Positions 1-4,394 of a stretch of 5,269 nt of DNA are shown one piece after another. How positions within the stretch are numbered: the stretch's first letter is position 1; each line of letters opens with the position of its first letter. The translations under genes and the position numbers were made by a program. Below the pieces are notes generated by a model. It was given only the letters and a program-made list of their open reading frames with translations. It searched no databases and had not been told where the DNA came from. This stretch comes from Candidatus Bathyarchaeota archaeon. GTDB lineage: Archaea > Thermoproteota > Bathyarchaeia > TCS64. Location of the stretch: contig JAUYEB010000238.1 in NCBI GenBank assembly GCA_030691555.1, positions 1 to 5,269 on the forward strand, in the 5' to 3' direction.

Positions 1-78
1 GTCTTCCTCCCATAGTGGTGTAAGCCAAGTTGAGAACCTCTGAATCCTAATTTTGCTGAAAGTAGCAAATGAGGTCAG

Positions 79-86
79 CATATAAG
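79..86 (-). promoter_or_regulatory. Possible TATA box of a minus-strand gene leaving the window
   Basis: On the minus strand the sequence reads GAAAAGACTTATATGC, an archaeal TATA-like element (CTTATATG) preceded by an A-rich stretch that could act as BRE. Transcription would start near position 56, about 26 bases downstream. A minus-strand ATG at 13-11 opens a frame (MGGR) that leaves the window after four codons, so the gene cannot be identified. The element is nearly self-complementary, so it could also point to the right, but no gene follows on that side. Low confidence. Confidence 0.3.
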
Positions 87-112
87 TCTTTTCAAAACCC
101 CCGAATGGGCCT

Positions 113-148
113 AAAAAGCTCAGGTATGATTCAATTTCTCGCTAAAAA
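113..148 (-). terminator. T-tracts downstream of the geranylgeranyl reductase gene
   Basis: Read on the minus strand, two T5 runs follow the stop codon of the lipid gene: CCCCTTTTTAGC (T-run at 148-144) and GAGCTTTTTAGG (T-run at 117-113). Archaeal RNA polymerase commonly terminates at short U-tracts without a hairpin, so either or both could end the transcript. No strong stem-loop precedes them. This is inferred from base composition and position. Confidence 0.45.
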
Positions 149-164
149 GGGGTGAGAAGAGGGA

Positions 165-1355
165 TTACTTTAGGTAAGCCGTCATGAGCTTCATTATCTT
201 ACCCGGCGAGCGCGCCACTATCTTGGCGACCGTCCTCTTCGTGTTCTCCCCGTTGGCGAGAGAGAGTATCTCGTCGTTCGTGATTATCGTGGAGAGGGTG
301 TTGAGGTCCTCGTCGCTGAACTTATCGAGCATCTCGACGATCCTACGGCTGTCCCTTATCCTCTTCCCCCAGTACTTCTCGAACTTCTTCCTGTACTCGT
401 TGAGTCTCTTCGCGGAGGTGTCCTCACCTACTATGGCGTCGACCGCCTCCCTCCCCGCCATCTTCCCGGCCTCTATGCCGCTGTGGATGCCGGCGCCCGT
501 CATGGGGATGAGCTGCCCCGCCGCGTCCCCGACGAGTATGAGGTTGTCGGCGACTATCTCGTCCAGCATCCCCGAGACCGGGGTGACGCCGCCGTTCCTC
601 CTGAGCACCTTCGCCCCCTTGAAGCGGGGGTCGGAGTCTAGGAACCTCTTGAGGTAGTTAATGGCCGGCTCGGTGTGTATTTTCCTCACACCCAGCCCGA
701 CGTTGGCTACCCCCTCGTTCTTGGGGAAGACCCAGGCGTAGCCCCCGGGCGCGTACCTCGTCCCTATGTAGAACTCGTTGGCAGAGGGGTCTTCGAGGTG
801 GAGGCCGCCCAGCTGGAACTGGGCGCATGTGACCACGTCGGGGTACCACCTGGCTAGGCCGGCCGACCTGCGGACGACCGACCAGTAACCGTCGGCGCCT
901 ATCGTCACCCTCGCCTTGACCTTGATCTGTTCGCCTCCATGTTCGGCCACGACGCCGGCGACCTTGCCGTCCTCCCTGAAGATGCCGATGGCCTTCGTCT
1001 CCGTCAGCAGCTCTGCCCCGGCCTTTACCGCGCCGTCGCCTATCGCCTTGTCGAAGAACTGCCTGTTGAGGGTGTAACCCACCCAGTTGTCGCTGGTAAG
1101 GTCGATGAAGCTCTCGTTGGGGGCGTAGACCCTGGCCTTCGTTATCTTCTGTGCGACGTAGGGGGCGACTGGCTCGAGGCCCGCGTCCCTGATGCCGTTG
1201 AGGCTCAGCCCCTCGGCGCAGAATACGGGGGAGCCGATGACGGGGTGCTCCTCTAGTAGAAGAGTGTGCGCGCCGGCGGAGGCCGCGGCCCTTGCGGCGG
1301 ACGAGCCCGCGGGCCCACCGCCCACGACGACGACGTCACAGTCGATAAGCCGCAT
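165..1355 (-). CDS. Geranylgeranyl reductase family FAD protein (digeranylgeranylglycerophospholipid reductase)
   Basis: A 396-residue flavoprotein of the archaeal geranylgeranyl reductase family, which saturates the double bonds of geranylgeranyl chains in membrane ether lipids. Seen directly: the N-terminal FAD-binding GxGxxG (G12, G14, G17, in VVGGGPAGSSAA); C46 in FCAEGLS, matching the conserved Cys of the family's CGEGLS stretch; the signature Y206-x-W208-x-F210-P211 followed eight residues later by G220-x-G222; and the second FAD motif GDAAG at 276-280 with the downstream GAGIHSGIEAGKMAG. The length is normal for the family. The ATG at 1355 leaves the usual short beta-strand before the dinucleotide fold, so the start is secure. 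No Shine-Dalgarno is visible; a TATA box about 35 bases upstream suggests a very short leader. It lies 40 bases behind the histone gene on the same strand. Exact lipid substrate (phospholipid, free geranylgeranyl diphosphate or chlorophyll-type) cannot be told from sequence; archaeal context favours membrane lipids. Confidence 0.93.
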   Translation of the reverse strand: MRLIDCDVVVVGGGPAGSSAARAAASAGAHTLLLEEHPVIGSPVFCAEGLSLNGIRDAGLEPVAPYVAQKITKARVYAPNESFIDLTSDNWVGYTLNRQFFDKAIGDGAVKAGAELLTETKAIGIFREDGKVAGVVAEHGGEQIKVKARVTIGADGYWSVVRRSAGLARWYPDVVTCAQFQLGGLHLEDPSANEFYIGTRYAPGGYAWVFPKNEGVANVGLGVRKIHTEPAINYLKRFLDSDPRFKGAKVLRRNGGVTPVSGMLDEIVADNLILVGDAAGQLIPMTGAGIHSGIEAGKMAGREAVDAIVGEDTSAKRLNEYRKKFEKYWGKRIRDSRRIVEMLDKFSDEDLNTLSTIITNDEILSLANGENTKRTVAKIVARSPGKIMKLMTAYLK

Positions 1356-1384
1356 ATTTTATCAAATAGTCGCCCACGGCTTCC

Positions 1385-1394
1385 GTATATTAAA
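1385..1394 (-). promoter_or_regulatory. TATA box for the geranylgeranyl reductase gene
   Basis: Minus-strand TTTAATATAC lies in the 40-base gap after the histone stop codon, centred about 35 bases before the ATG. Start of transcription is expected near 1364, giving a leader of roughly 9 bases with no ribosome binding site (GACTATTTGATAAAATATG). The gene may therefore be transcribed alone as well as by read-through from the histone gene. Confidence 0.5.
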
Positions 1395-1395
1395 C

Positions 1396-1614
1396 CTACC
1401 TCTCCAAGACCTTCTGGGCGGCGATCTCGATATCCTTCGCCTTCACGGTCTTCCTACCGGCGTGTTTCGCGTAGTCGAGGGCCTCCTTCGCCACCTTGAC
1501 CCCGATCTCCTCCAGAGCCTTACCAAGAGCGATGGCGCTCTCCTCACTCACACGATCCGCACCGGCACGCTTGATCAGCTTATGCATCGGAGCCACCTTG
1601 ATCTCATCAGTCAA
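1396..1614 (-). CDS. Archaeal histone (HMf-type, single histone fold)
   Basis: A 72-residue single histone-fold protein that would dimerise, wrap DNA and act as the main chromatin protein. It aligns without gaps to HMfB from the AP at residues 8-9: IKRAGADRVS (14-23) matches the helix 1/loop 1 region with the minor-groove Arg at R21, and HAGRKTVKAKDIE (51-63) matches loop 2 and helix 3 with the R54-D61 clamp and T56. H51 and D61 of the dimer-dimer interface are present, with Y48 where HMfB has Leu46. The start is TTG (1614-1612): it gives the normal seven-residue lead before AP, whereas the first internal ATG (M10) would remove that lead and part of helix 1. GGGATGA six bases upstream is a partial Shine-Dalgarno. 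No N- or C-terminal tail beyond the fold. The gene has its own TATA box and precedes the lipid gene by 40 bases. Confidence 0.95.
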   Translation of the reverse strand: MTDEIKVAPMHKLIKRAGADRVSEESAIALGKALEEIGVKVAKEALDYAKHAGRKTVKAKDIEIAAQKVLER

Positions 1615-1650
1615 CCCGATTCATCCCTAATACAACTCAGCTTTCGAATA

Positions 1651-1660
1651 ATATTTAATA
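1651..1660 (-). promoter_or_regulatory. TATA box for the histone gene
   Basis: Minus-strand TATTAAATAT, preceded by purine-rich GAGGAGAAG that could serve as BRE. Centre near 1655 predicts transcription from about 1629 and a leader of some 14 bases, just including the partial Shine-Dalgarno GGGATGA (1627-1621). Strong A/T match and purine-rich upstream flank fit a highly expressed gene. Confidence 0.6.
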
Positions 1661-1743
1661 CTTCTCCTCTTTTCCCACAATCAGACCCTAAAAACGTCTC
1701 TAATCTAATTCCAGAGGTGATTCACGGTTATTGCGGGCAACCG

Positions 1744-1751
1744 CGTTTAAT
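1744..1751 (+). promoter_or_regulatory. Weak second TATA-like element in the divergent spacer
   Basis: Plus-strand CGTTTAAT. It would place a transcription start near 1774, directly at an ATG at 1776 that opens a 38-codon frame overlapping the membrane-protein gene. It could alternatively give a longer leader to that gene. Support is only the A/T match and spacing. Confidence 0.2.
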
Positions 1752-1810
1752 CCCATCAAATCTAAAACAACGAAGATGACGGACGTAGTCACACCTGCGG
1801 TGACAGTCCA

Positions 1811-1820
1811 GATTAATTTG
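1811..1820 (+). promoter_or_regulatory. TATA box for the DUF2079 gene, predicting a leaderless mRNA
   Basis: GATTAATTTG is centred about 25 bases before the ATG at 1841, so transcription should begin at or within a base or two of the start codon. This agrees with the absence of a Shine-Dalgarno before the gene. Confidence 0.45.
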
Positions 1821-1840
1821 GTCCAGCTAATCGTAGATGG

Positions 1841-3364
1841 ATGCTTGATCGGTGGCACCTATCGGAGAAGGGCTACAGGAGACTGCTCATAGCTTGCATC
1901 GCGACCTACTCGTTGGTCTTCTTCACCGCGACGCTGTGGAAGCACCTCAGCTTCAACAGCTACGCGTGGGACCTTGGGACCTTCGACCAGATCCTCTACT
2001 CCTCGGTCTTCGCGGGTCGCCCCTTCTACTACACACTCGACCTCTTCATGAACCCGACGGGCCACTACTTCGCGATACACTTCACACCGATACTCGCACT
2101 CCTCTTCCCCCTGTATCGGGTACTCCCGGGCGTACCGCTTCTCCTCGCCGTAAAGAGCGTGGCTGTGGCGTCAGCCGCCTACCCCCTGTACCTGATTACA
2201 AAACGGCTCACCGCGAGCCCTGGCACTGCCTTCTTCCTCGGGGTCTCCTACCTTCTTAGTCCCGCCATTCAGGGGGCGAACTGGTTCGACTTCCAGCCAC
2301 AGTGCTTCCTCCCACTACTCGTCTTCGCTTCATTCTACTTCCTCCTCAGGGGTGCGATCATCCCCTATATCGCAGCAGTGTCGCTGACTCTAGCCGTCGA
2401 GGAACACGCCGTGGTGATCGTATCGACCATGGTGGTAATTTACGCCATCGAAGCCGTGAGGGCACGAAAAAAAGAGCCTCCAGGAAGGAGTCACGCCCTG
2501 GTCATCGCCTCTACGGTCCTCCTGTCACTCGCCACACTGGGCGCTGGGATGTACTTCAAGTCGGCTTACCCGCCCAACGCCCCATTCAACGATGTGTACG
2601 AATCCGCGGACGCCTACAGCATACTAGGCACGGGGGGGAACGCCTTCACGGCCCCGCTGTACGCCATCACACACCCCGTCGACATGATCCGGGCCCTATC
2701 ATTCGACTGGGTCCTGAAGACGTTTTACATCGTCTTCCTATTCGCACCCCTCTTCTTCACACCGTTCCTAAGCGGCGCACCCGCCCTCGGAGCCGTCCTC
2801 CTGCTCCCCTTCCTCCTCTCAAACTACAAGGCCTACTACATGATAGGGGCACACTACCCATTCTACGTCATGCCCCTCATGTTCGTCTCCGCCGCACACT
2901 TCCTAAGGGGGCGGGGCAACCTCGCGAAGATGATCGCCGTCTCGACGGCGGCGTTCGCCCTCGCGCTGAGCCCACTCAGCCCACTCTCCACCAACCTGAG
3001 CGCCTCGCCGAGCCTCCTCTGGTACCCGAACAACTCCATGACCCCCACCACGATCGGGGAGATCAACAGCCTCATCGCCTCCATCCCGAGCAGCGCCTCG
3101 GTCCTAACCCAGAACCACCTCTTCCCACACGTCTCGACCCGCCTCGAGGCGTACGTGATCCCCGTCGTCCACTTCGACGCTCAGGAGCTCCCAACCGTCG
3201 AGGCCTATCTGAGACAGCTGATCTCCAGATCCGATTACATCCTAGCAGACGCCACCGACGGGGCCCAGCTCACGCCGACCCTCCTGAGGCTCATCGAAGA
3301 GGCCGGGACACACGGGGAGATCGACTCCCGCGGCAGCTTGACCTTGTACAGGAGGACGCCGTGA
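1841..3364 (+). CDS. DUF2079 polytopic membrane protein (GT-C-glycosyltransferase-like)
   Basis: A 507-residue integral membrane protein of the DUF2079 family, function not established; the fold is thought to resemble GT-C glycosyltransferases that use lipid-linked sugars, but the substrate is unknown. Seen: a first membrane helix at about 14-34, then the family opening WDLGTFDQ (43-50) with acidic D44 and D48 in the first external loop, HFTPILALLFPLY (80-92), the YLLSPAIQGANWFDF stretch (137-151), and about ten hydrophobic segments to residue 381. The C-terminal part (about 400-507) is soluble and family-typical, including SVLTQNHLFPHVSTRLEAYVIP and SDYILAD. Length is normal and the frame is intact. 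From memory the family usually reads FHPE where this protein has FQPQ (151-154), and R/K-E-D where it has EEH (187-189); if right, several polar positions are changed together. The start at 1841 gives the normal N terminus; an out-of-frame ATG sits four bases before it. Divergent from the histone gene; no functional link to neighbours is visible. Confidence 0.85.
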   Translation: MLDRWHLSEKGYRRLLIACIATYSLVFFTATLWKHLSFNSYAWDLGTFDQILYSSVFAGRPFYYTLDLFMNPTGHYFAIHFTPILALLFPLYRVLPGVPLLLAVKSVAVASAAYPLYLITKRLTASPGTAFFLGVSYLLSPAIQGANWFDFQPQCFLPLLVFASFYFLLRGAIIPYIAAVSLTLAVEEHAVVIVSTMVVIYAIEAVRARKKEPPGRSHALVIASTVLLSLATLGAGMYFKSAYPPNAPFNDVYESADAYSILGTGGNAFTAPLYAITHPVDMIRALSFDWVLKTFYIVFLFAPLFFTPFLSGAPALGAVLLLPFLLSNYKAYYMIGAHYPFYVMPLMFVSAAHFLRGRGNLAKMIAVSTAAFALALSPLSPLSTNLSASPSLLWYPNNSMTPTTIGEINSLIASIPSSASVLTQNHLFPHVSTRLEAYVIPVVHFDAQELPTVEAYLRQLISRSDYILADATDGAQLTPTLLRLIEEAGTHGEIDSRGSLTLYRRTP

Positions 3365-3385
3365 CCCATGAGGGTAGGGTAAACG

Positions 3386-3392
3386 TTTAAAT
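3386..3392 (+). promoter_or_regulatory. TATA box for the S17e gene
   Basis: TTTAAAT in the context GGTAAACGTTTAAATG, inside the 79-base gap after the membrane-protein gene. It predicts transcription from about 3415 and a leader near 29 bases that includes the Shine-Dalgarno, so S17e is probably transcribed on its own. Confidence 0.55.
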
Positions 3393-3431
3393 GAGTGCCG
3401 AAGCCTCATACAGCATCGGCAAAACCATCCC

Positions 3432-3437
3432 GGTGGT
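3432..3437 (+). promoter_or_regulatory. Ribosome binding site deciding a GTG start
   Basis: GGTGGT lies six bases before the GTG at 3444. It supports the GTG start for S17e over the nearby out-of-frame ATG codons at 3391 and 3439, and shows that leadered translation also operates in this organism. Confidence 0.5.
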
Positions 3438-3443
3438 ATGTAA

Positions 3444-3674
3444 GTGGGTAAAGTTAGGACAGAGATGGTCAAGAGGATAGCGATCGAGCTCATCGGCAAG
3501 TACACGAGGAGCTTCAACACGGACTTCGACCACAACAAAAAGTTCCTCACGGAGCTCAACATCGGCGTCTCCAAGAAGATGAGGAACAAGGTCGCCGGGT
3601 ACGCCACGAGGGTGGTCAGGTCCGACCTCATGGCCATAGAGGTCGAGGGCGAGGTAGAGCCCGATAGCATCTAA
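3444..3674 (+). CDS. Small-subunit ribosomal protein S17e
   Basis: A 76-residue basic protein of the archaeal/eukaryotic small ribosomal subunit, absent from bacteria. Recognised from the N-terminal GKVRTEMVKRIAIELIGKY (2-20), the NTDFDHNKKFL stretch (25-35) that matches the family's DF-x2-NK signature, and SKKMRNKVAGYATRVV (43-58), the conserved RNK-x-AGY core. The length is within the archaeal range. The acidic tail after residue 62 (EVEGEVEPDSI) is a normal variable extension. The GTG start gives the canonical M-G-K/R-V-R opening. It has its own TATA box and Shine-Dalgarno, and a T-tract follows the stop. Confidence 0.95.
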   Translation: MGKVRTEMVKRIAIELIGKYTRSFNTDFDHNKKFLTELNIGVSKKMRNKVAGYATRVVRSDLMAIEVEGEVEPDSI

Positions 3675-3698
3675 CCCCCAAACCACGGGAAAGGGAAA

Positions 3699-3703
3699 TT
3701 TTT
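3699..3703 (+). terminator. T5 tract ending the S17e transcript
   Basis: GGGAAATTTTTAG lies 25 bases after the S17e stop, in the 35-base gap between two converging genes. A short U-tract suits archaeal termination. No matching run of four or more A is present here, so the opposite-strand gene probably ends inside or beyond this gap. Confidence 0.5.
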
Positions 3704-3709
3704 AGAAGC

Positions 3710-4291
3710 CTACTCGTCCCCAAGTAGGTATCGTTTCACGTCTCGGTTCTTGAACCCCGCCTCGACGAGCTTGGTGGCTACATCCTTCTCGGCGACGCCG
3801 GTCGCGCGGATCTTATCCGCGACCTCGAGGAGGCACTCCCTTAGTTCCCACGGGTATACGACCCAGGCATCCACGTTCTCGGCGTAGTAGTCCGGTACGA
3901 ACCTGCTCCACGGCTTTATGTGGAGGGTCGCGATCCTCACCTCCGATGCCCCCCTCTCCACGAGGTGCTCCCTAGCCACGAGGAGGGAGGCCCCAGAGTC
4001 GGACACGTCATCCGCCATGAGAACCCTCTTTCCCCTCAGGTCGGCATTAACCGGCAGGATGACCACGGGCTCGGGACGCTTTACCACGCCGTCGTAGGCC
4101 TCGACCTGGACGCTCGCCAGCCTACGGATCGCCAGCTGGTCGCATAGTATCCTCGCTGGGTCGAAGCCGCCCCGGCTAACAGCGACGACTATGTCGGGCT
4201 TGTAACCCGACGCCGTGATCTTTCCCGCCACGGTTTCGGTCAGCCTCTGGACGTCGTCCCAGCTCAGGTGAAGGAAGTGCAGGTTCTCCAT
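3710..4291 (-). CDS. Phosphoribosyltransferase, COG2236 type (purine-salvage-like)
   Basis: A 193-residue type I phosphoribosyltransferase, a family that transfers the ribose-5-phosphate of PRPP to a nucleobase; the COG2236 group is usually linked to hypoxanthine, guanine or xanthine salvage. Seen: VVAVSRGGFDPARIL (35-49), the pyrophosphate loop with SRGG; VLMADDVSDSGASL (90-103), the PRPP-binding signature with acidic D94 and D95 and SGAS where many relatives have TG(K/R/E)T; and DYYAENVDAWVVYPWE (134-149), whose W-x-V-x-P-W-E ending is characteristic of COG2236. Residues 150-193 form a helical C-terminal extension. The ATG at 4291 is preceded at six bases by GAGG, a short Shine-Dalgarno. 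Base specificity cannot be read from the sequence. Divergent from the iron-sulfur protein gene across a shared promoter spacer. Confidence 0.88.
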   Translation of the reverse strand: MENLHFLHLSWDDVQRLTETVAGKITASGYKPDIVVAVSRGGFDPARILCDQLAIRRLASVQVEAYDGVVKRPEPVVILPVNADLRGKRVLMADDVSDSGASLLVAREHLVERGASEVRIATLHIKPWSRFVPDYYAENVDAWVVYPWELRECLLEVADKIRATGVAEKDVATKLVEAGFKNRDVKRYLLGDE

Positions 4292-4321
4292 GTCGGGCCT
4301 CGGAGGGTGATAATACGATTA

Positions 4322-4355
4322 GGCTTCGGCGTGGATATAAGCCCGACGCGAAGCC
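4322..4355. repeat. Inverted repeat around the phosphoribosyltransferase TATA box
   Basis: Left arm GGCTTCGGCGT (4322-4332) and right arm ACGCGAAGCC (4346-4355) are complementary over ten pairs with one unpaired G in the left arm. The 13-base centre contains the minus-strand TATA box. Position suggests a protein-binding operator rather than a terminator. Confidence 0.55.
4333..4342 (-). promoter_or_regulatory. TATA box for the phosphoribosyltransferase gene
   Basis: Minus-strand GCTTATATCC centred some 46 bases before the ATG, predicting transcription from about 4312 and a leader near 20 bases that carries the GAGG ribosome binding site. It is the mirror copy of the plus-strand TATA box on the other side of the spacer (GGTTTATATCC). 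Confidence 0.6.
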
Positions 4356-4358
4356 GCG

Positions 4359-4377
4359 CCCCGGTTTATATCCGGGG
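4359..4377. repeat. Inverted repeat around the iron-sulfur gene TATA box
   Basis: Perfect six-base arms CCCCGG (4359-4364) and CCGGGG (4372-4377) enclose TTTATAT. A second small palindrome, CCGGG-GAG-CCCGG (4372-4384), shares the right arm. A binding protein here would directly compete with TBP; this is inference from position. Confidence 0.55.
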
Positions 4378-4387
4378 AGCCCGGTTT
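4360..4387 (+). repeat. Direct repeat CCCGGTTT, 20-base period
   Basis: CCCGGTTT occurs at 4360-4367 and again at 4380-4387, exactly 20 bases apart start to start, about two turns of B-DNA. The first copy overlaps the TATA box and the second ends just before the start codon. Two short copies may be chance in GC-rich DNA. Confidence 0.4.
4364..4373 (+). promoter_or_regulatory. TATA box for the iron-sulfur protein gene, predicting a leaderless mRNA
   Basis: GTTTATATCC centred about 26 bases before the ATG at 4395, so the transcript should begin at or next to the start codon. No Shine-Dalgarno precedes that ATG. The box is flanked by CCCCGG and CCGGGG arms. Confidence 0.6.
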
Positions 4388-4394
4388 CTGATGC

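Larger units (their letters stand above)
1..164. other. Left-edge spacer without a supported gene
   Basis: AT-richer than the neighbouring genes. I found no tRNA cloverleaf, no clear C/D-box pair and no convincing coding frame. The only short frame, a plus-strand ATG at 69 running 28 codons, has no ribosome binding site and no recognisable protein. The visible content is limited to the T-tracts following the lipid gene and a TATA-like element. Confidence 0.5.

Noticed and set aside
1..110. Possible tRNA or C/D-box RNA near the left edge (CTGA at 40 and 56, TTC-like loop on the minus strand)
   Set aside because: No acceptor, D-arm or anticodon stem could be drawn, and no proper C box (RTGATGA) pairs with the CTGA copies.
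184..657. Long plus-strand open frame (157 codons) opposite the geranylgeranyl reductase gene
   Set aside because: It mirrors a conserved flavoprotein on the other strand; the translation is a low-complexity Ser/Leu/Pro string with no motif, typical of a GC-rich antisense frame.
1610..1624. Minus-strand ATG at 1624 as the histone start or an upstream frame
   Set aside because: It is out of frame with the histone and stops after five codons (MNRVD); the TTG at 1614 gives the normal N terminus.
2302..3390. 362-codon plus-strand frame overlapping the DUF2079 gene
   Set aside because: The translation is Arg/Pro/His-rich with no family features and lies wholly inside a well-supported membrane-protein frame. 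It is an out-of-frame product of GC-biased third positions.
3391..3480. 29-codon frame starting with ATG just before S17e
   Set aside because: Its ATG overlaps the S17e TATA box, so the S17e transcript would not include it; no ribosome binding site and no family.
3242..3686. Minus-strand frames opposite S17e (142 and 99 codons)
   Set aside because: They overlap S17e antisense and show no recognisable family; the plus-strand protein is conserved.
4302..4312. Strong Shine-Dalgarno-like GGAGGGTGAT on the plus strand
   Set aside because: No start codon with a usable frame follows at the right distance, and the sequence falls in the leader of the minus-strand gene.
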